DNA of 64,000 nt from Shewanella sp. ANA-3 (GTDB taxonomy: Bacteria > Pseudomonadota > Gammaproteobacteria > Enterobacterales > Shewanellaceae). Positions 45,429 through 54,972 of the stretch are shown piece by piece. Under the pieces are notes generated by a model, which saw only the letters and a list, made by a program, of their open reading frames with translations, was not told where the DNA came from and ran no database searches. Every line of letters starts with the position of its first letter. Positions within the stretch are counted from its first letter, which is position 1. The translations under genes and the position numbers were made by a program. The stretch spans positions 496,001-560,000 of the forward strand of contig NC_008577.1 in assembly GCF_000203935.1 (NCBI RefSeq), in the 5' to 3' direction.

Positions 45429-47396
45429 CTATAGGGCGGCTGGGGTTAACTCGACTAACCAAAGCGATTGGTTACTGCTGGTATCGGTTAAGCTCACTAA
45501 AGCGCGTTGATTACCTTGGCAAGATTTGCCTAACAAAGGACTGATGGTCATCGTCTGACTGCCACTAAAGGCAAAGTGCAGTGTGCCAGCGGTCGTCATA
45601 TAAAAATCGCTGTTTACTTGGGCATTGCTAGTGACTTCGTTCAGGCTGATTTCGCCAATCACATCCCCCATATCATTCTCGGATACATTCTGCACCAGCA
45701 TGTTGTAACGCGCGCCGCATTGGCCATTGGCGAACTCTGTGGTGCAGCGGTTTTGCGTGTCCGTGGCAAAGGTTACGTCAAATTGCAGCAGGCGATTGAC
45801 TGTGGCGTCGTAGCTAAAGCCTTCGATATCCCGCACCGAGGTGATGCGTCCAAGGCTGGTACCTGCGGCGGAAGGCTTATCGACTAACTCTGTCACAAAA
45901 CTGCCGACCTTATCTAAGGTGAAAGTACCGCCGTCTGGGCCATTTTCTGTGGCCATCATCTCGCCCCATTGGCTGGTGCTGATGGACGAAAACTGATGGG
46001 CGTCGGCTGACTGGGCATCATAGAGGCCATTAGGGCCGTCGGACTCGACACTGGCGGTAAACTTATAGCCACTGGCATCTTTGACGTAATGACCAAATTC
46101 CCCCGATTGCGCTTGGGGTGATTGCCCCTCATAGCTGTCGGAATTGGCGGTATGCACAATGGCATAGGCTTGATTGGGCAGGAAAGTCACAAAGCTGTCG
46201 TTATCGGTTTCGGGATCGTACACATGCCAGGTGCCGATTAACGCATCGCTAGCATCTTCGATACGCGTGAGTGTGATGCTTGACGAACCATTGTCTGTGA
46301 GGCTCAGTGTGAGGGTATTGAGGCTTACCATCGCCTTGTTAACGACACTACTTTCATCGTACAGGCCACCGGAACCATCGGATTGAGCGATGAGACTCAC
46401 GCTGAAACTACCCGTCACGCTATCCCAAGTGTAATTTCCGTATTCGACCGAGGCTGCACCCTGATCGCCATCACCCGCATGCTCGTGGATCAATATATAA
46501 CGGCTATGGTCGATAAAGGTCAGTATGTTGCTTTGACCTTCTCCTTCCGACAGCAGCCAGCTACCTAGCAGCAGATTACGATTGGAGGTATCGAAATGGT
46601 TAAGGGCTTGGGCTTCGCTGATCAGACTCAAACCCGAACCGAGGCTGGCAAAGGCGGTGTTGAGTTGGGAGTCAAAATCGGCACTGCTGATATCCAGTAC
46701 GGTATTGGCGAGCAGATCATGGTGTGAGCTTTTGATCTGAATGCCATTTTCGACATCGCAGTCCTGATCTAAAGTCTGCAGCAATTGCAGGATATTTACC
46801 TTTGTGACCTCATTGCCCGCTGCAATTTCGGTGGGAGTGACGAGTGCGCTGGCAGCTGTGCTGGGAAACTGAATCGCGCCGACCGAAAAGGTGACTTGTT
46901 CCCCCTGTAAGTATTGAAACTCACCAATATCGCTGGTGGTGCCATCGGTTTGGCTGTCGGTTTGATAATGGATCCCGGCAACTGGGCTATCCCTAAAGAT
47001 CCCGGTTAATTCGGCATTAGCATTGGTTTCACAGGTGACGAGGGCGGTTTCGGCATTGCTCTGGCTTAAGGTGCCGCTGCCATTAGCGACGGTACAGGTT
47101 TGTGCCGTTGGCTGCGTATTGACGGTAATGGCAAAGCTAACGCCTTCATTCTGCATATTCGAAAATGCAAAGGCCTTATCTGTGCCATCACTTTGAACAG
47201 AAAGCGTTTCTACTGTCTGGCCATTGGTTTGTAGGGTGAGTTTTAGGGTGTTGGTCAGCCCTTTTACTGTCCCTTTAATGGCAAATTGCTGGGATTCAAT
47301 GGGGCTAGGATCTTCATCGTCATCATCACTGCCGCCACAGGCGCCGAGCGTGAGACCTAAGAGAATGGGAACCGTGAGTCGATAGATTGGCTTCAT
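45429..47396 (-). CDS. Lipoprotein with an internal duplicated domain
   Basis: From the ATG at 47396 (AAAGGA site upstream) the product is 655 residues. The signal ends in LTLGAC (Cys20) and is followed by an Asp-rich spacer. Residues about 280-375 and 385-480 are two copies of one beta-rich unit: GSWLLSEGE...GGLYDESS and GTWHVYDPE...NGLYDAQS. The N-terminal part has a Ser/Thr-rich Ig-like segment with paired Cys. An outer-membrane or surface protein is likely. No enzyme motif is seen. Confidence 0.75.
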   Translation of the reverse strand: MKPIYRLTVPILLGLTLGACGGSDDDDEDPSPIESQQFAIKGTVKGLTNTLKLTLQTNGQTVETLSVQSDGTDKAFAFSNMQNEGVSFAITVNTQPTAQTCTVANGSGTLSQSNAETALVTCETNANAELTGIFRDSPVAGIHYQTDSQTDGTTSDIGEFQYLQGEQVTFSVGAIQFPSTAASALVTPTEIAAGNEVTKVNILQLLQTLDQDCDVENGIQIKSSHHDLLANTVLDISSADFDSQLNTAFASLGSGLSLISEAQALNHFDTSNRNLLLGSWLLSEGEGQSNILTFIDHSRYILIHEHAGDGDQGAASVEYGNYTWDSVTGSFSVSLIAQSDGSGGLYDESSVVNKAMVSLNTLTLSLTDNGSSSITLTRIEDASDALIGTWHVYDPETDNDSFVTFLPNQAYAIVHTANSDSYEGQSPQAQSGEFGHYVKDASGYKFTASVESDGPNGLYDAQSADAHQFSSISTSQWGEMMATENGPDGGTFTLDKVGSFVTELVDKPSAAGTSLGRITSVRDIEGFSYDATVNRLLQFDVTFATDTQNRCTTEFANGQCGARYNMLVQNVSENDMGDVIGEISLNEVTSNAQVNSDFYMTTAGTLHFAFSGSQTMTISPLLGKSCQGNQRALVSLTDTSSNQSLWLVELTPAAL

Positions 47397-47639
47397 TATG
47401 TAAATTCCTTTTAGGCTACTGAGCAAATATCAGCAACAACTCGCTATCCCACATAGCGGGATGGTCGTTAGTCATCATTGGGGCTCGGGCGATAGCGATC
47501 GGCAGAAGGGTTCAGGTGCTGAACCCTGAACAAGATATAAATCCTCGGGAGGGATTTTGTCTTTGAAACTTATTGAATGTTTTTGAAAGTGAATAATATC
47601 AATAGATTGAAGCAAAATTTGCTGAGGTTGAGCGCGGCT

Positions 47640-48560
47640 TTACTCCACGCCTTCGTCGGCATAACGGATGAGTGGCATCAAGTGTTGATATAAGTCTTCG
47701 GCTTCGACGGCGATGTCCTGCGCGCCATGTTCCCGGGCTTTTTGCCTTAGCGCCTCAGAGGGCATGATGGTGTAGAGGTAAATGGGCGTGCTGATGCCGC
47801 GCTCGCGGATTGCCTGCATCAGTTTCAGACCGGCGAGGGGATCGGTGCCTCGGCCCATGTCGGTAATAATGGCATCGTAGCTATACAAACTCAGCAGTGT
47901 GAGTGCATCGCTGCTGGTTTTGGTGGTGTAAACCCCAATCTTTTTTTGCTCTAAAAACTGGCGCTCGGCCTGATTATTTTCTGGGTGATCATCGACCCAC
48001 AATATGCGTGCTTTTACGTTTTGCGGCTCGGCCAACACTAATTGGCCGTTACGTTCAGCTTGATTGTGATAGAGCAGGGCAAGCACAGCGCTCGACAAGA
48101 TACCAATCAAGATTAATCCCGGCAGGGTGAAATAGGGCTTTTTTTGCGCGGGTTGAAGTGTATTCGAGTTGGCTGCGCTGGTGGCGTTATCTGTTATTAC
48201 GAGTGAGTGGTCTTGAGCGGCAAAACTGTTAGCGACGGCATCGGAGCGAATAATGGCGGCGACATCGGGGGAGAGCCGATACCCTCGGCCATGCAAGGTT
48301 TGAATAATGGGTACCTTAAGGCCCTCCACCTCGAATAATTTGCGGGTATCTGAGATTAATCTTGCGACGGACCAACTACTCACCACGGTATTGGGCCAAA
48401 TATGTTCGAGCAAGCAGGCCTGATCGCAATGGGCGGGATAGGCGTCGATTAGCTTTGCGAGTAACAGGATAACGCGCTCGTCGCAGTGGAGCCTTTGGTT
48501 GTTGCAGAACAGGGTTCGGTTCTGGGTATCCAACACAAAAGCGTTAAAACAATAATGCAT
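47640..48560 (-). CDS. Winged-helix, membrane helix and receiver-domain protein
   Basis: A 306-residue protein of unusual order. Residues 1-97 are an OmpR/ToxR-type winged helix ending HGRGYRLS. Residues about 147-165 are a strong membrane helix (PGLILIGILSSAVLALLY). Residues about 184-300 form a receiver-like domain with acid pair Asp190/Asp191, candidate phospho-Asp234 (IITDMG) and Thr264. The usual Lys of the K-P motif appears to be replaced by Glu286. With one helix and a cytosolic DNA-binding end, the receiver would face the periplasm. It may be a ToxR/CadC-like sensor built on a receiver fold. It lies about 245 bp upstream of the lipoprotein gene on the same strand, a possible target. 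Confidence 0.8.
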   Translation of the reverse strand: MHYCFNAFVLDTQNRTLFCNNQRLHCDERVILLLAKLIDAYPAHCDQACLLEHIWPNTVVSSWSVARLISDTRKLFEVEGLKVPIIQTLHGRGYRLSPDVAAIIRSDAVANSFAAQDHSLVITDNATSAANSNTLQPAQKKPYFTLPGLILIGILSSAVLALLYHNQAERNGQLVLAEPQNVKARILWVDDHPENNQAERQFLEQKKIGVYTTKTSSDALTLLSLYSYDAIITDMGRGTDPLAGLKLMQAIRERGISTPIYLYTIMPSEALRQKAREHGAQDIAVEAEDLYQHLMPLIRYADEGVE

Positions 48561-48731
48561 TCAGGTCCCTTGGCATCGAGTCATACTTTAGTTGTTAATT
48601 AATTGTATCAATCAATTCAAGCCAAACTTGGCCCTCGAGTCAAATGAATTGTCTGTGATTGAGCTCAAACTCGTGGCATGCCTTGGGCGCTTCTTCTGTT
48701 ATACTGCCCCCTCGATTTTTTGGAGGCGAGA

Positions 48732-50900
48732 ATGGACGTATCTTCTTTACTAGACGGCCTGAATGATAAACAGCGCGAGGCTGTCGCGGCACCGCAATCC
48801 AGCATGTTAGTGCTTGCGGGCGCAGGCAGTGGCAAAACGCGAGTATTAACCCACCGTATCGCGTGGTTAATGCAGGTCGAACAGCAGAGCCCTTACTCAA
48901 TTTTAGCCGTGACGTTTACCAATAAAGCCGCAGCCGAGATGCGTGAGCGGGTGGAGAAGGTCGCTGGCACCAATATGGGGCGGATGTGGATTGGTACCTT
49001 CCACGGGTTAGCGCATCGTCTGTTACGCACTCACTTCCAAGATGCGGGATTGCCGCAGAGCTTCCAAATTCTCGATTCGGACGATCAGGTGCGCTTGCTG
49101 AAACGCATCCTTAAAAGTTTGAATCTGGATGAAAAACAATATCCCCCCCGTCAGGCGCAGGCCTATATCAATGGCAAGAAAGACCAAGGATTACGGCCCA
49201 AGCATATCGATGCGGGTGGTTTTCCGATTGAGCAAAACCTGCTGAAGATTTATCAGGTTTATCAAGAGTCTTGCGACCGCGCAGGCTTAGTCGACTTTGC
49301 CGAAATCCTGCTGCGTGCCCACGAGCTGTGGCTCAATAAACCGCATCTGCTGGCGCATTATCAGGAGCGTTTTAAGCATATTCTGGTGGACGAGTTCCAA
49401 GATACCAACGCCATTCAATATGCTTGGATCCGCGTGTTGGCTGGCCAAACCGCTAACGTGATGATAGTGGGCGATGACGACCAATCTATTTACGGTTGGC
49501 GCGGCGCTCAGGTTGAAAACCTGCACCGCTTCCTGCGGGATTTCCCGACGGCTACTACGATTCGCCTCGAGCAAAATTATCGCTCCAAGGGCAATATTTT
49601 GAAGGCGTCGAACGCCCTTATCGCCAATAACCCCGAGCGTTTAGGTAAAGAGTTGTGGACCGACGAAGCCGATGGTGAGCCGATTTCGCTCTACTGCGCC
49701 TTTAACGAAATGGACGAGGCGCGCTTTATTGTCGGCCGTATCAATGATTGGTACGAAAAAGGCGGCAATTTAAGTGACTGCGCGATTTTATATCGCTCAA
49801 ACGCTCAGTCGCGTGTGCTCGAAGAAGCCTTATTACACAAAGGTTTAGCCTATCGTATTTACGGTGGCCTGCGCTTCTTCGAACGCCAAGAGATTAAAGA
49901 CGCTATGGGTTATATGCGTCTTATCAGCAATAAAAATGACGATGCCGCCTTCGAGCGCGTGGTTAATACACCGCCCCGCGGCATTGGCGATCGCACCTTA
50001 GATATTCTGCGTTCGACCGCCCGTCAGCAGGAACTCACCCTGTGGCAGGCTTGTTTACGTTTGCTGGATGAAAAGGTGCTCGCAGGCCGCGCCGCCTCTG
50101 CGGTGCGTGGCTTTATGGATCTTATCGTCACCCTGCAGGAAGAAACTCAGGACATGGCGCTGTACCGGATGACGGACACAGTGATCCAAGCCTCTGGGCT
50201 TAAGGCCATGTACGAGGCGGAGAAAGGCGAAAAGGCCCACGCCCGTATCGAAAACTTAGAGGAACTCGTTACCGCGGCGCGCACCTTCGAAATGCCAGAG
50301 GAGCTTGAGGATATGGGCGAGCTTAACGCCTTCCTATCCCATGCGGCCCTAGAGGCGGGCGAAGGTCAGGCCGATGCCTTTACCGATGCCGTACAGTTAA
50401 TGACACTGCACTCGGCCAAGGGGCTGGAGTTTACTATGGTGTTTATGGCGGGTGTCGAGGAGGGCATTTTCCCGAGTAAGATGGCGCTCGAAGAGGGCGA
50501 TAGACTCGATGAGGAACGCCGCCTCTGTTACGTGGGCATGACCCGCGCGATGGAAAAACTCTATATCACCTATGCCGAATCCCGTCGTATTTATGGCCGC
50601 GAAGATTATGCCCGCCCATCGCGCTTTATTAAGGAAATTCCGCCGCAATATGTGGACGAAATTCGCTTAAAGGCGCAGGTGTCGACGCCGATGGCGAATA
50701 ATCGCTTCAGTGCGCAAAAGTCGGCGGTCGCCAATGATACCGGCTTTAGCGTCGGCCAAAGAGTACATCATCCCAAGTTTGGTGACGGCAAAGTGACTAA
50801 CTTTGAAGGCAGTGGTGCGCAGGCGCGGGTGCAGGTGAATTTTAGTGATTTTGGCAGTAAGTGGTTGGTGGTGGCCTACGCGCGTTTAGAGGCGCGTTGA
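48732..50900 (+). CDS. uvrD: DNA helicase II
   Basis: A 722-residue SF1A helicase used in nucleotide excision and mismatch repair. The start at 48732 (GGAGG 6-7 bases upstream) gives MDVSSLLDGLNDKQREAV, the family N-terminus. E. coli UvrD is 720. Motifs seen are Walker A AGAGSGKT, motif Ia TFTNKAAAEM, DEFQDTN (motif II), DDDQSIYGWRGA (III) and VMTLHSAKGLEF (V). The C-terminal FGDGKV...GSKWLV tail is the UvrD Tudor-like end. No convincing LexA box was found upstream. Confidence 0.97.
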   Translation: MDVSSLLDGLNDKQREAVAAPQSSMLVLAGAGSGKTRVLTHRIAWLMQVEQQSPYSILAVTFTNKAAAEMRERVEKVAGTNMGRMWIGTFHGLAHRLLRTHFQDAGLPQSFQILDSDDQVRLLKRILKSLNLDEKQYPPRQAQAYINGKKDQGLRPKHIDAGGFPIEQNLLKIYQVYQESCDRAGLVDFAEILLRAHELWLNKPHLLAHYQERFKHILVDEFQDTNAIQYAWIRVLAGQTANVMIVGDDDQSIYGWRGAQVENLHRFLRDFPTATTIRLEQNYRSKGNILKASNALIANNPERLGKELWTDEADGEPISLYCAFNEMDEARFIVGRINDWYEKGGNLSDCAILYRSNAQSRVLEEALLHKGLAYRIYGGLRFFERQEIKDAMGYMRLISNKNDDAAFERVVNTPPRGIGDRTLDILRSTARQQELTLWQACLRLLDEKVLAGRAASAVRGFMDLIVTLQEETQDMALYRMTDTVIQASGLKAMYEAEKGEKAHARIENLEELVTAARTFEMPEELEDMGELNAFLSHAALEAGEGQADAFTDAVQLMTLHSAKGLEFTMVFMAGVEEGIFPSKMALEEGDRLDEERRLCYVGMTRAMEKLYITYAESRRIYGREDYARPSRFIKEIPPQYVDEIRLKAQVSTPMANNRFSAQKSAVANDTGFSVGQRVHHPKFGDGKVTNFEGSGAQARVQVNFSDFGSKWLVVAYARLEAR

Positions 50901-50960
50901 TTGGCATCAATGTCATGATTTTGTGACAGCTTCAGCCTGCGCAAATTCGCTTAAAAGGGG

Positions 50961-50987
50961 GCTAGGGTATATGATGCTTACCCTAGC
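50961..50987. terminator. Hairpin between uvrD and ubiA
   Basis: GCTAGGGTA, a 9-nt loop, TACCCTAGC, without an immediate T-run. Weak terminator or operator. Confidence 0.4.
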
Positions 50988-51025
50988 AACCGAGATAAAA
51001 AATTAGGTTTGGGAGTAGCTAGTTA

Positions 51026-51886
51026 ATGAATCTAAAGCAGAAGTGGGACGTGTATTCCCGCCTGACTCGACTCGACCGTCCTATCGGCACTTTGTTATTG
51101 CTCTGGCCCTGTTTAATGGCGCTGGTATTAGCAGCGGGGGGAATGCCCGATATTAAAGTGTTGATTATCTTTATTATCGGTGTGGTGATCATGCGTGCCT
51201 GTGGCTGCATTATTAACGACTATGCCGACCGCGACCTCGACTCCCACGTTGAACGCACTAAATCCCGTCCCCTCGCCAGCGGTGAAATCAGCACCAAAGA
51301 AGCGCTATTGCTGTTTGTGATCTTAGGGTTGGCCGCGTTTGGTTTAGTCTTACTGCTCAATGGTTTAGTGGTTAAGCTCTCTGTTGTCGGCATTATCCTC
51401 ACCATTATCTACCCCTTTACAAAGCGGGTAACGAACATGCCGCAGATGTTTTTAGGCGTGGTGTGGAGCTGGTCGATTCCCATGGCCTATGCGGCGCAAA
51501 CCGGTGAAGTGCCCATCGAAGCCTGGTGGTTATTTGCCGCCAATTGGTTCTGGACTGTGGCTTACGACACCATGTACGCCATGGTCGATAGGGATGATGA
51601 TTTAAAGGTCGGTATCAAATCGACCGCCATTCTTTTTGGCAAGTACGACCGCCAAATCATTGGATTATTCCAACTTGCTGCGCTGCTGTGTTTTATCGCC
51701 GCGGGTTGGAGCGCCGACCGTGGCCTGCTCTATGGTCTAGGACTGCTTACCTTTGTTGGTTTTAGCACTTACCAACAGATGTTAATTTTTGGCCGCGAAA
51801 GAGCTCCTTGCTTTAAAGCCTTCCTCAACAATAACTGGGCGGGATTAGCACTGTTTGTTGGTTTAGGCGCCGATTACCTGTTTTAA
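51026..51886 (+). CDS. ubiA: 4-hydroxybenzoate octaprenyltransferase
   Basis: A 286-residue inner-membrane prenyltransferase that attaches the octaprenyl chain to 4-hydroxybenzoate in ubiquinone synthesis. Both Asp-rich motifs are intact: NDYADRDLD (first) and DRDDDLKVG (second). [12 protein letters not shown] near the N-terminus is family-typical. About eight helices. ubiC, its partner in E. coli, is not next to it. Confidence 0.96.
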   Translation: MNLKQKWDVYSRLTRLDRPIGTLLLLWPCLMALVLAAGGMPDIKVLIIFIIGVVIMRACGCIINDYADRDLDSHVERTKSRPLASGEISTKEALLLFVILGLAAFGLVLLLNGLVVKLSVVGIILTIIYPFTKRVTNMPQMFLGVVWSWSIPMAYAAQTGEVPIEAWWLFAANWFWTVAYDTMYAMVDRDDDLKVGIKSTAILFGKYDRQIIGLFQLAALLCFIAAGWSADRGLLYGLGLLTFVGFSTYQQMLIFGRERAPCFKAFLNNNWAGLALFVGLGADYLF

Positions 51887-51910
51887 GTTTCCCTCTCCGT
51901 TTGTATGAGT

Positions 51911-51935
51911 GCTATCAGGCGTGTCGCCTGATAGC
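51911..51935. terminator. Hairpin after ubiA
   Basis: 11-bp perfect arms GCTATCAGGCG / CGCCTGATAGC with loop TGT, between convergent genes, without a T-run. Confidence 0.45.
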
Positions 51936-51972
51936 CGCTCAAAACTCATAAAAAACCTGCTCAACATTCAAC

Positions 51973-52398
51973 TCATTGACTCGATGCGGTCTTTATCTGC
52001 GGCGGCAGACTCGTCGAATCTAGAGCTTCAGAAGCTTTGGTCTCAGAAGCTTTGGCCTCAGAAGCATGAGTCTCAGCACATTGGTAAGCATTGCCCATCA
52101 TGGTCACTGAGCCTAAAAACTTAAGCGGTTGATAGAGATAAACTGTATCGGCACCGAGTGCATGGCTTTTAATGCGTAGCTCGTTGAGTGTGCCCCACAC
52201 CATATCCCTATCACTGTGTAACCAATAGTCATAGAAATGTCCCTGTGAGCCAATGACTGTGCCTTTATAGGTACAGTTTTCGATGGCGGCAGAGTTTTCC
52301 CATAATATTTTAACCTGTGCCGACTCCTCGGTTGGAAAAGTCACACATGCGGTCAAATTTATACCGAGTAATAACAATAGTATTGCACGAAAATTCAT
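51973..52398 (-). CDS. DUF4156-like lipoprotein
   Basis: From the ATG at 52398 the product is 141 residues with lipobox LTAC (Cys18). An upstream GTG (52419) is possible but would put seven hydrophilic residues before the signal. The core (ILWENSAAIENCTYKGTVIGSQGHFYDYW) resembles DUF4156 proteins. The C-terminal tail contains an Ala-Ser-Glu repeat from a 15-bp tandem repeat in the DNA. The IS element ends 49 bp upstream of the ATG, so the native promoter may be cut off. Confidence 0.75.
   Translation of the reverse strand: MNFRAILLLLLGINLTACVTFPTEESAQVKILWENSAAIENCTYKGTVIGSQGHFYDYWLHSDRDMVWGTLNELRIKSHALGADTVYLYQPLKFLGSVTMMGNAYQCAETHASEAKASETKASEALDSTSLPPQIKTASSQ
52019..52077. repeat. 15-bp tandem repeat within the lipoprotein gene
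   Basis: Three to four imperfect copies of a unit like TCAGAAGCTTTGGCC. They stay in frame and code the repeated A-S-E-(A/T)-K tail, so copy number can change without breaking the gene. Confidence 0.6.
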
Positions 52399-52440
52399 TG
52401 ATATATTGCTCAATTCCACAATTGAATAAAAATGGAATAA

Positions 52441-52446
52441 TTAAAT
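52441..52446. repeat. Target-site duplication, left
   Basis: TTAAAT directly before the left end of the insertion sequence, matched by 54168-54173. Confidence 0.7.
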
Positions 52447-54167
52447 CCGACTTTCCGCACCTGATTTAGGAATAAATTTGCCGATACCGTTCGCCTAACA
52501 CGTCGAGAATGATCTGCTGGTCCACTGTGAGTCCTGTGACTTGAGGTGGCGCCTCTCCCAACTGGTACTCGTGCACCCCGCCAAAGCGTAAAAAAATCCA
52601 CCGCGCAGTCGGTTTTTGCGTGGGTTTCTTTTTCATGTCCGCCACACTCCGGTTCTGCTCTACTAAGCCCTGCCGGATCCGGTGCTCCAGCGCCGCATAA
52701 ATCATCAGGCTACAGGTCATCACCATCAGCAACGCTTCGATACGTTCCGGTTTTTTAAGATATAACGAGGAGGTTAAAAATTCGGGACTTTTCAGAAACC
52801 TAAAACCACGCTCGACATTCTGCTGGGCTTTATAGGTAGCCAACAGCTCAGCCATGGTGAGCGTTTCACTGTGATCATTGGTCGCGAGGATGAACACCCC
52901 TGTCTGGTTGCGCGCCTCAGCCACCCGCGCCAAGCTACTTGCGGCTAACCCCTTGATGTGAAATTGGTAGTTCACCGGCATTTCACCCTTTTGGGGCCTT
53001 CCGCGCCCTGCATAGATAGGTTCACTCACGACTTCTGCTTCTAGTTGCAGCAGATTTAAGCTGACAGCAAAACGGGCTAATTCAGCCTGCGCATCGGTCT
53101 CGCAGGCAAAACGCTGGGCACATAATTTGTTGAAGGCTTTCAGTTCACGCGTGCTGTCTTTCAGTAGGTTTTTGGCTAATGTTTGCTGCTCACGGTGGCT
53201 GGCCTGTTCGCTGCGCACCAGCAACCAACGCTGCGCGACGTCGGCATAATTGGCGCTTTGCCAACAGCCATGATAGCCATTGCCCAGCGCAACCAGCGAC
53301 TGGGTGCCAATGGTTGCCACGGCTCGCTTGGCTTCATTGAGGGTGACAGGCACACGAGTCACGAACAACTGTTGCTGTTGTGCCAGTAGTTGCAAGGTGT
53401 CGGCGCAATACAGCGCCGCATCGCCGACCAGATAACGACTCTCCTGCGCGGCCTTGAGACTGCTCAAGTGGCGCCGTACCGTCTGGGCAAAGGCCTTGGT
53501 ATCATTAATATTACCACTCAAGGCTTGCATGTAGATGGGCAGGCCGGCCTGATTTTCACAGATAAGCTCCAGGATAACCTGGTTTAGCTCTGGCCGATGG
53601 TCGCGGCTATAGCCCCGTACCAATTGCAACTTACCGAGCTGCTCGCCATCGGCTTGGTCATAGGCGCCATCGACGTGGAAGCTGGTGATATCGAGGTGTA
53701 CTGCAGTACTTTTGAGCCCCAATCGTTCAACGACCTGCTCCGCCATCACCTGATAAAGCGTGCTGACATCGGCCTCAAAGAGGGCATCAAGGCAGCGGCC
53801 GAGCACATCATCATTGAGGTCATCGGCACAGATCCCCGGGCCAATCAGGCGTTCTACAGGCTTGTTGGCAAAGAATTGCGGGAACATGTGCAAGGTCGAA
53901 CTATGAAAGCCAAGACCGTTCAGTATCATCGCCACCAACGCTTCACCATGTGAGACTTTGTAGGGCGGCGTTTTGGGTAGCACCGCATCAATCATGCGAG
54001 CAATGCCGAGTTCTTGGCAAAGTGCAGCGACCAAACCAAGGTGGTCGAGGTTACGGATAGAGATAGCGGGAGCGGCCATGATGAATTACCTGCAAAAGAG
54101 AGTAATAGATCAGAATGACCGATCGCCGTCAAGTTTTTTAAATCGAAAATTAGGTGCGGAATGACGG
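52447..54167 (-). mobile_element. Complete IS1634-family insertion sequence
   Basis: 1721 bp with imperfect inverted ends: CCGACTTTCCGCACCTGATTT on the left and, in complement, CCGTCATTCCGCACCTAATTT on the right. It is flanked by TTAAAT on both sides and contains one transposase gene. Intact frame, ends and duplication suggest recent insertion. It sits between two minus-strand genes. Confidence 0.88.
52466..54079 (-). CDS. IS1634 family transposase
   Basis: A 537-residue DDE transposase. Visible catalytic candidates are the Asp in HLDITSFH, the Asp in LVGDAALY and the Glu in the QQNVERGFRFLK motif (YREK-like signature of the IS4 superfamily). Full length and unbroken, so probably active. It ends 20 bp inside the left inverted repeat. 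Confidence 0.92.
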   Translation of the reverse strand: MAAPAISIRNLDHLGLVAALCQELGIARMIDAVLPKTPPYKVSHGEALVAMILNGLGFHSSTLHMFPQFFANKPVERLIGPGICADDLNDDVLGRCLDALFEADVSTLYQVMAEQVVERLGLKSTAVHLDITSFHVDGAYDQADGEQLGKLQLVRGYSRDHRPELNQVILELICENQAGLPIYMQALSGNINDTKAFAQTVRRHLSSLKAAQESRYLVGDAALYCADTLQLLAQQQQLFVTRVPVTLNEAKRAVATIGTQSLVALGNGYHGCWQSANYADVAQRWLLVRSEQASHREQQTLAKNLLKDSTRELKAFNKLCAQRFACETDAQAELARFAVSLNLLQLEAEVVSEPIYAGRGRPQKGEMPVNYQFHIKGLAASSLARVAEARNQTGVFILATNDHSETLTMAELLATYKAQQNVERGFRFLKSPEFLTSSLYLKKPERIEALLMVMTCSLMIYAALEHRIRQGLVEQNRSVADMKKKPTQKPTARWIFLRFGGVHEYQLGEAPPQVTGLTVDQQIILDVLGERYRQIYS

Positions 54168-54173
54168 TTAAAT
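54168..54173. repeat. Target-site duplication, right
   Basis: TTAAAT directly after the right end of the insertion sequence. Confidence 0.7.
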
Positions 54174-54182
54174 AGGTAAGTC

Positions 54183-54599
54183 TTACTTGCGACCTAATAC
54201 TTTAATACCCGCTTTACTGCGGTCGGAATTACCATAAACTTCAATTTTTTTAACGCAGCGACGTGCTCCGAGGGATTTCCATTCGCTGTGCTCATCCTTT
54301 TCGAGCTCAGTATCAAAGCGGACGGTGCGAGTTTTATCATCCCCATAGGTCACCACGACGCGATCTATGCTCACATCTCTTTCTGCTTTGATTCTAATGT
54401 GTTTGGCTTGGCGACAGATGATAAGTGGGATGATTGCTGGGTGGTCACCAATTCCGAGTAATAGGGTGCGGCCTAAGGTGATCTTATCGTCCTTATCATC
54501 ATTTTTTGCATAGGCAACTGACGTGGTAAACATCAGTAGTAAACAGATAATAAGTTGGTTGATTATTTTTGTCGAAAATAGACGGGTTTTTAATAACAT
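54183..54599 (-). CDS. DUF2541-like exported protein
   Basis: A 138-residue protein with a signal peptide ending near VAYA (about residue 31). The segments CRQAKHIRIKAE and RRCVKKIEVYG, with two conserved Cys, match the pattern of E. coli YaaI (DUF2541) as I recall it. Role unknown. Periplasmic. The IS inserted 10 bp after its stop, so its terminator may be displaced. Confidence 0.78.
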   Translation of the reverse strand: MLLKTRLFSTKIINQLIICLLLMFTTSVAYAKNDDKDDKITLGRTLLLGIGDHPAIIPLIICRQAKHIRIKAERDVSIDRVVVTYGDDKTRTVRFDTELEKDEHSEWKSLGARRCVKKIEVYGNSDRSKAGIKVLGRK

Positions 54600-54972
54600 A
54601 TAGCCTCCAAAAAATGGGGCCGGATCATAAGTGATTTAAATATGCTGAAATAGTTTTTTAATTAGCTAATGCGGCGAATATCACGGGATTTTTTATAAAT
54701 AGTCGGTAAGTGTTTTTTATCTTGATACAAATGTAATTTCAATTTTGACGATATTATTTTTGTTTTTAATTAGGCTGAAATATCCATTAAATGATGACAT
54801 TTTATCATCTGCTTAACACTGCCAAGTTTTGCTGCTTGGCTAAATGCTGTAATTGGGATGCATTTTTCTGGTAGATTGTAACAACTCGCACTCGGCTCGG
54901 TCGCTTATCGCCGCATTAGCTGTAAGCAAACAAGCACGAGTCGCTACAGGATTTATTCAATGGAGGTGAAGT
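54600..54972. other. Divergent AT-rich spacer
   Basis: It contains a short inverted repeat, GCCAAG / CTTGGC, at about 54820-54839 and presumably promoters for both flanking genes. Nothing else was recognised. Confidence 0.4.

Noticed and set aside
48660..48731. LexA (SOS) box upstream of uvrD
   Set aside because: CTGT is present but no ACAG at the right spacing. The match is just a -10-like TATACT.
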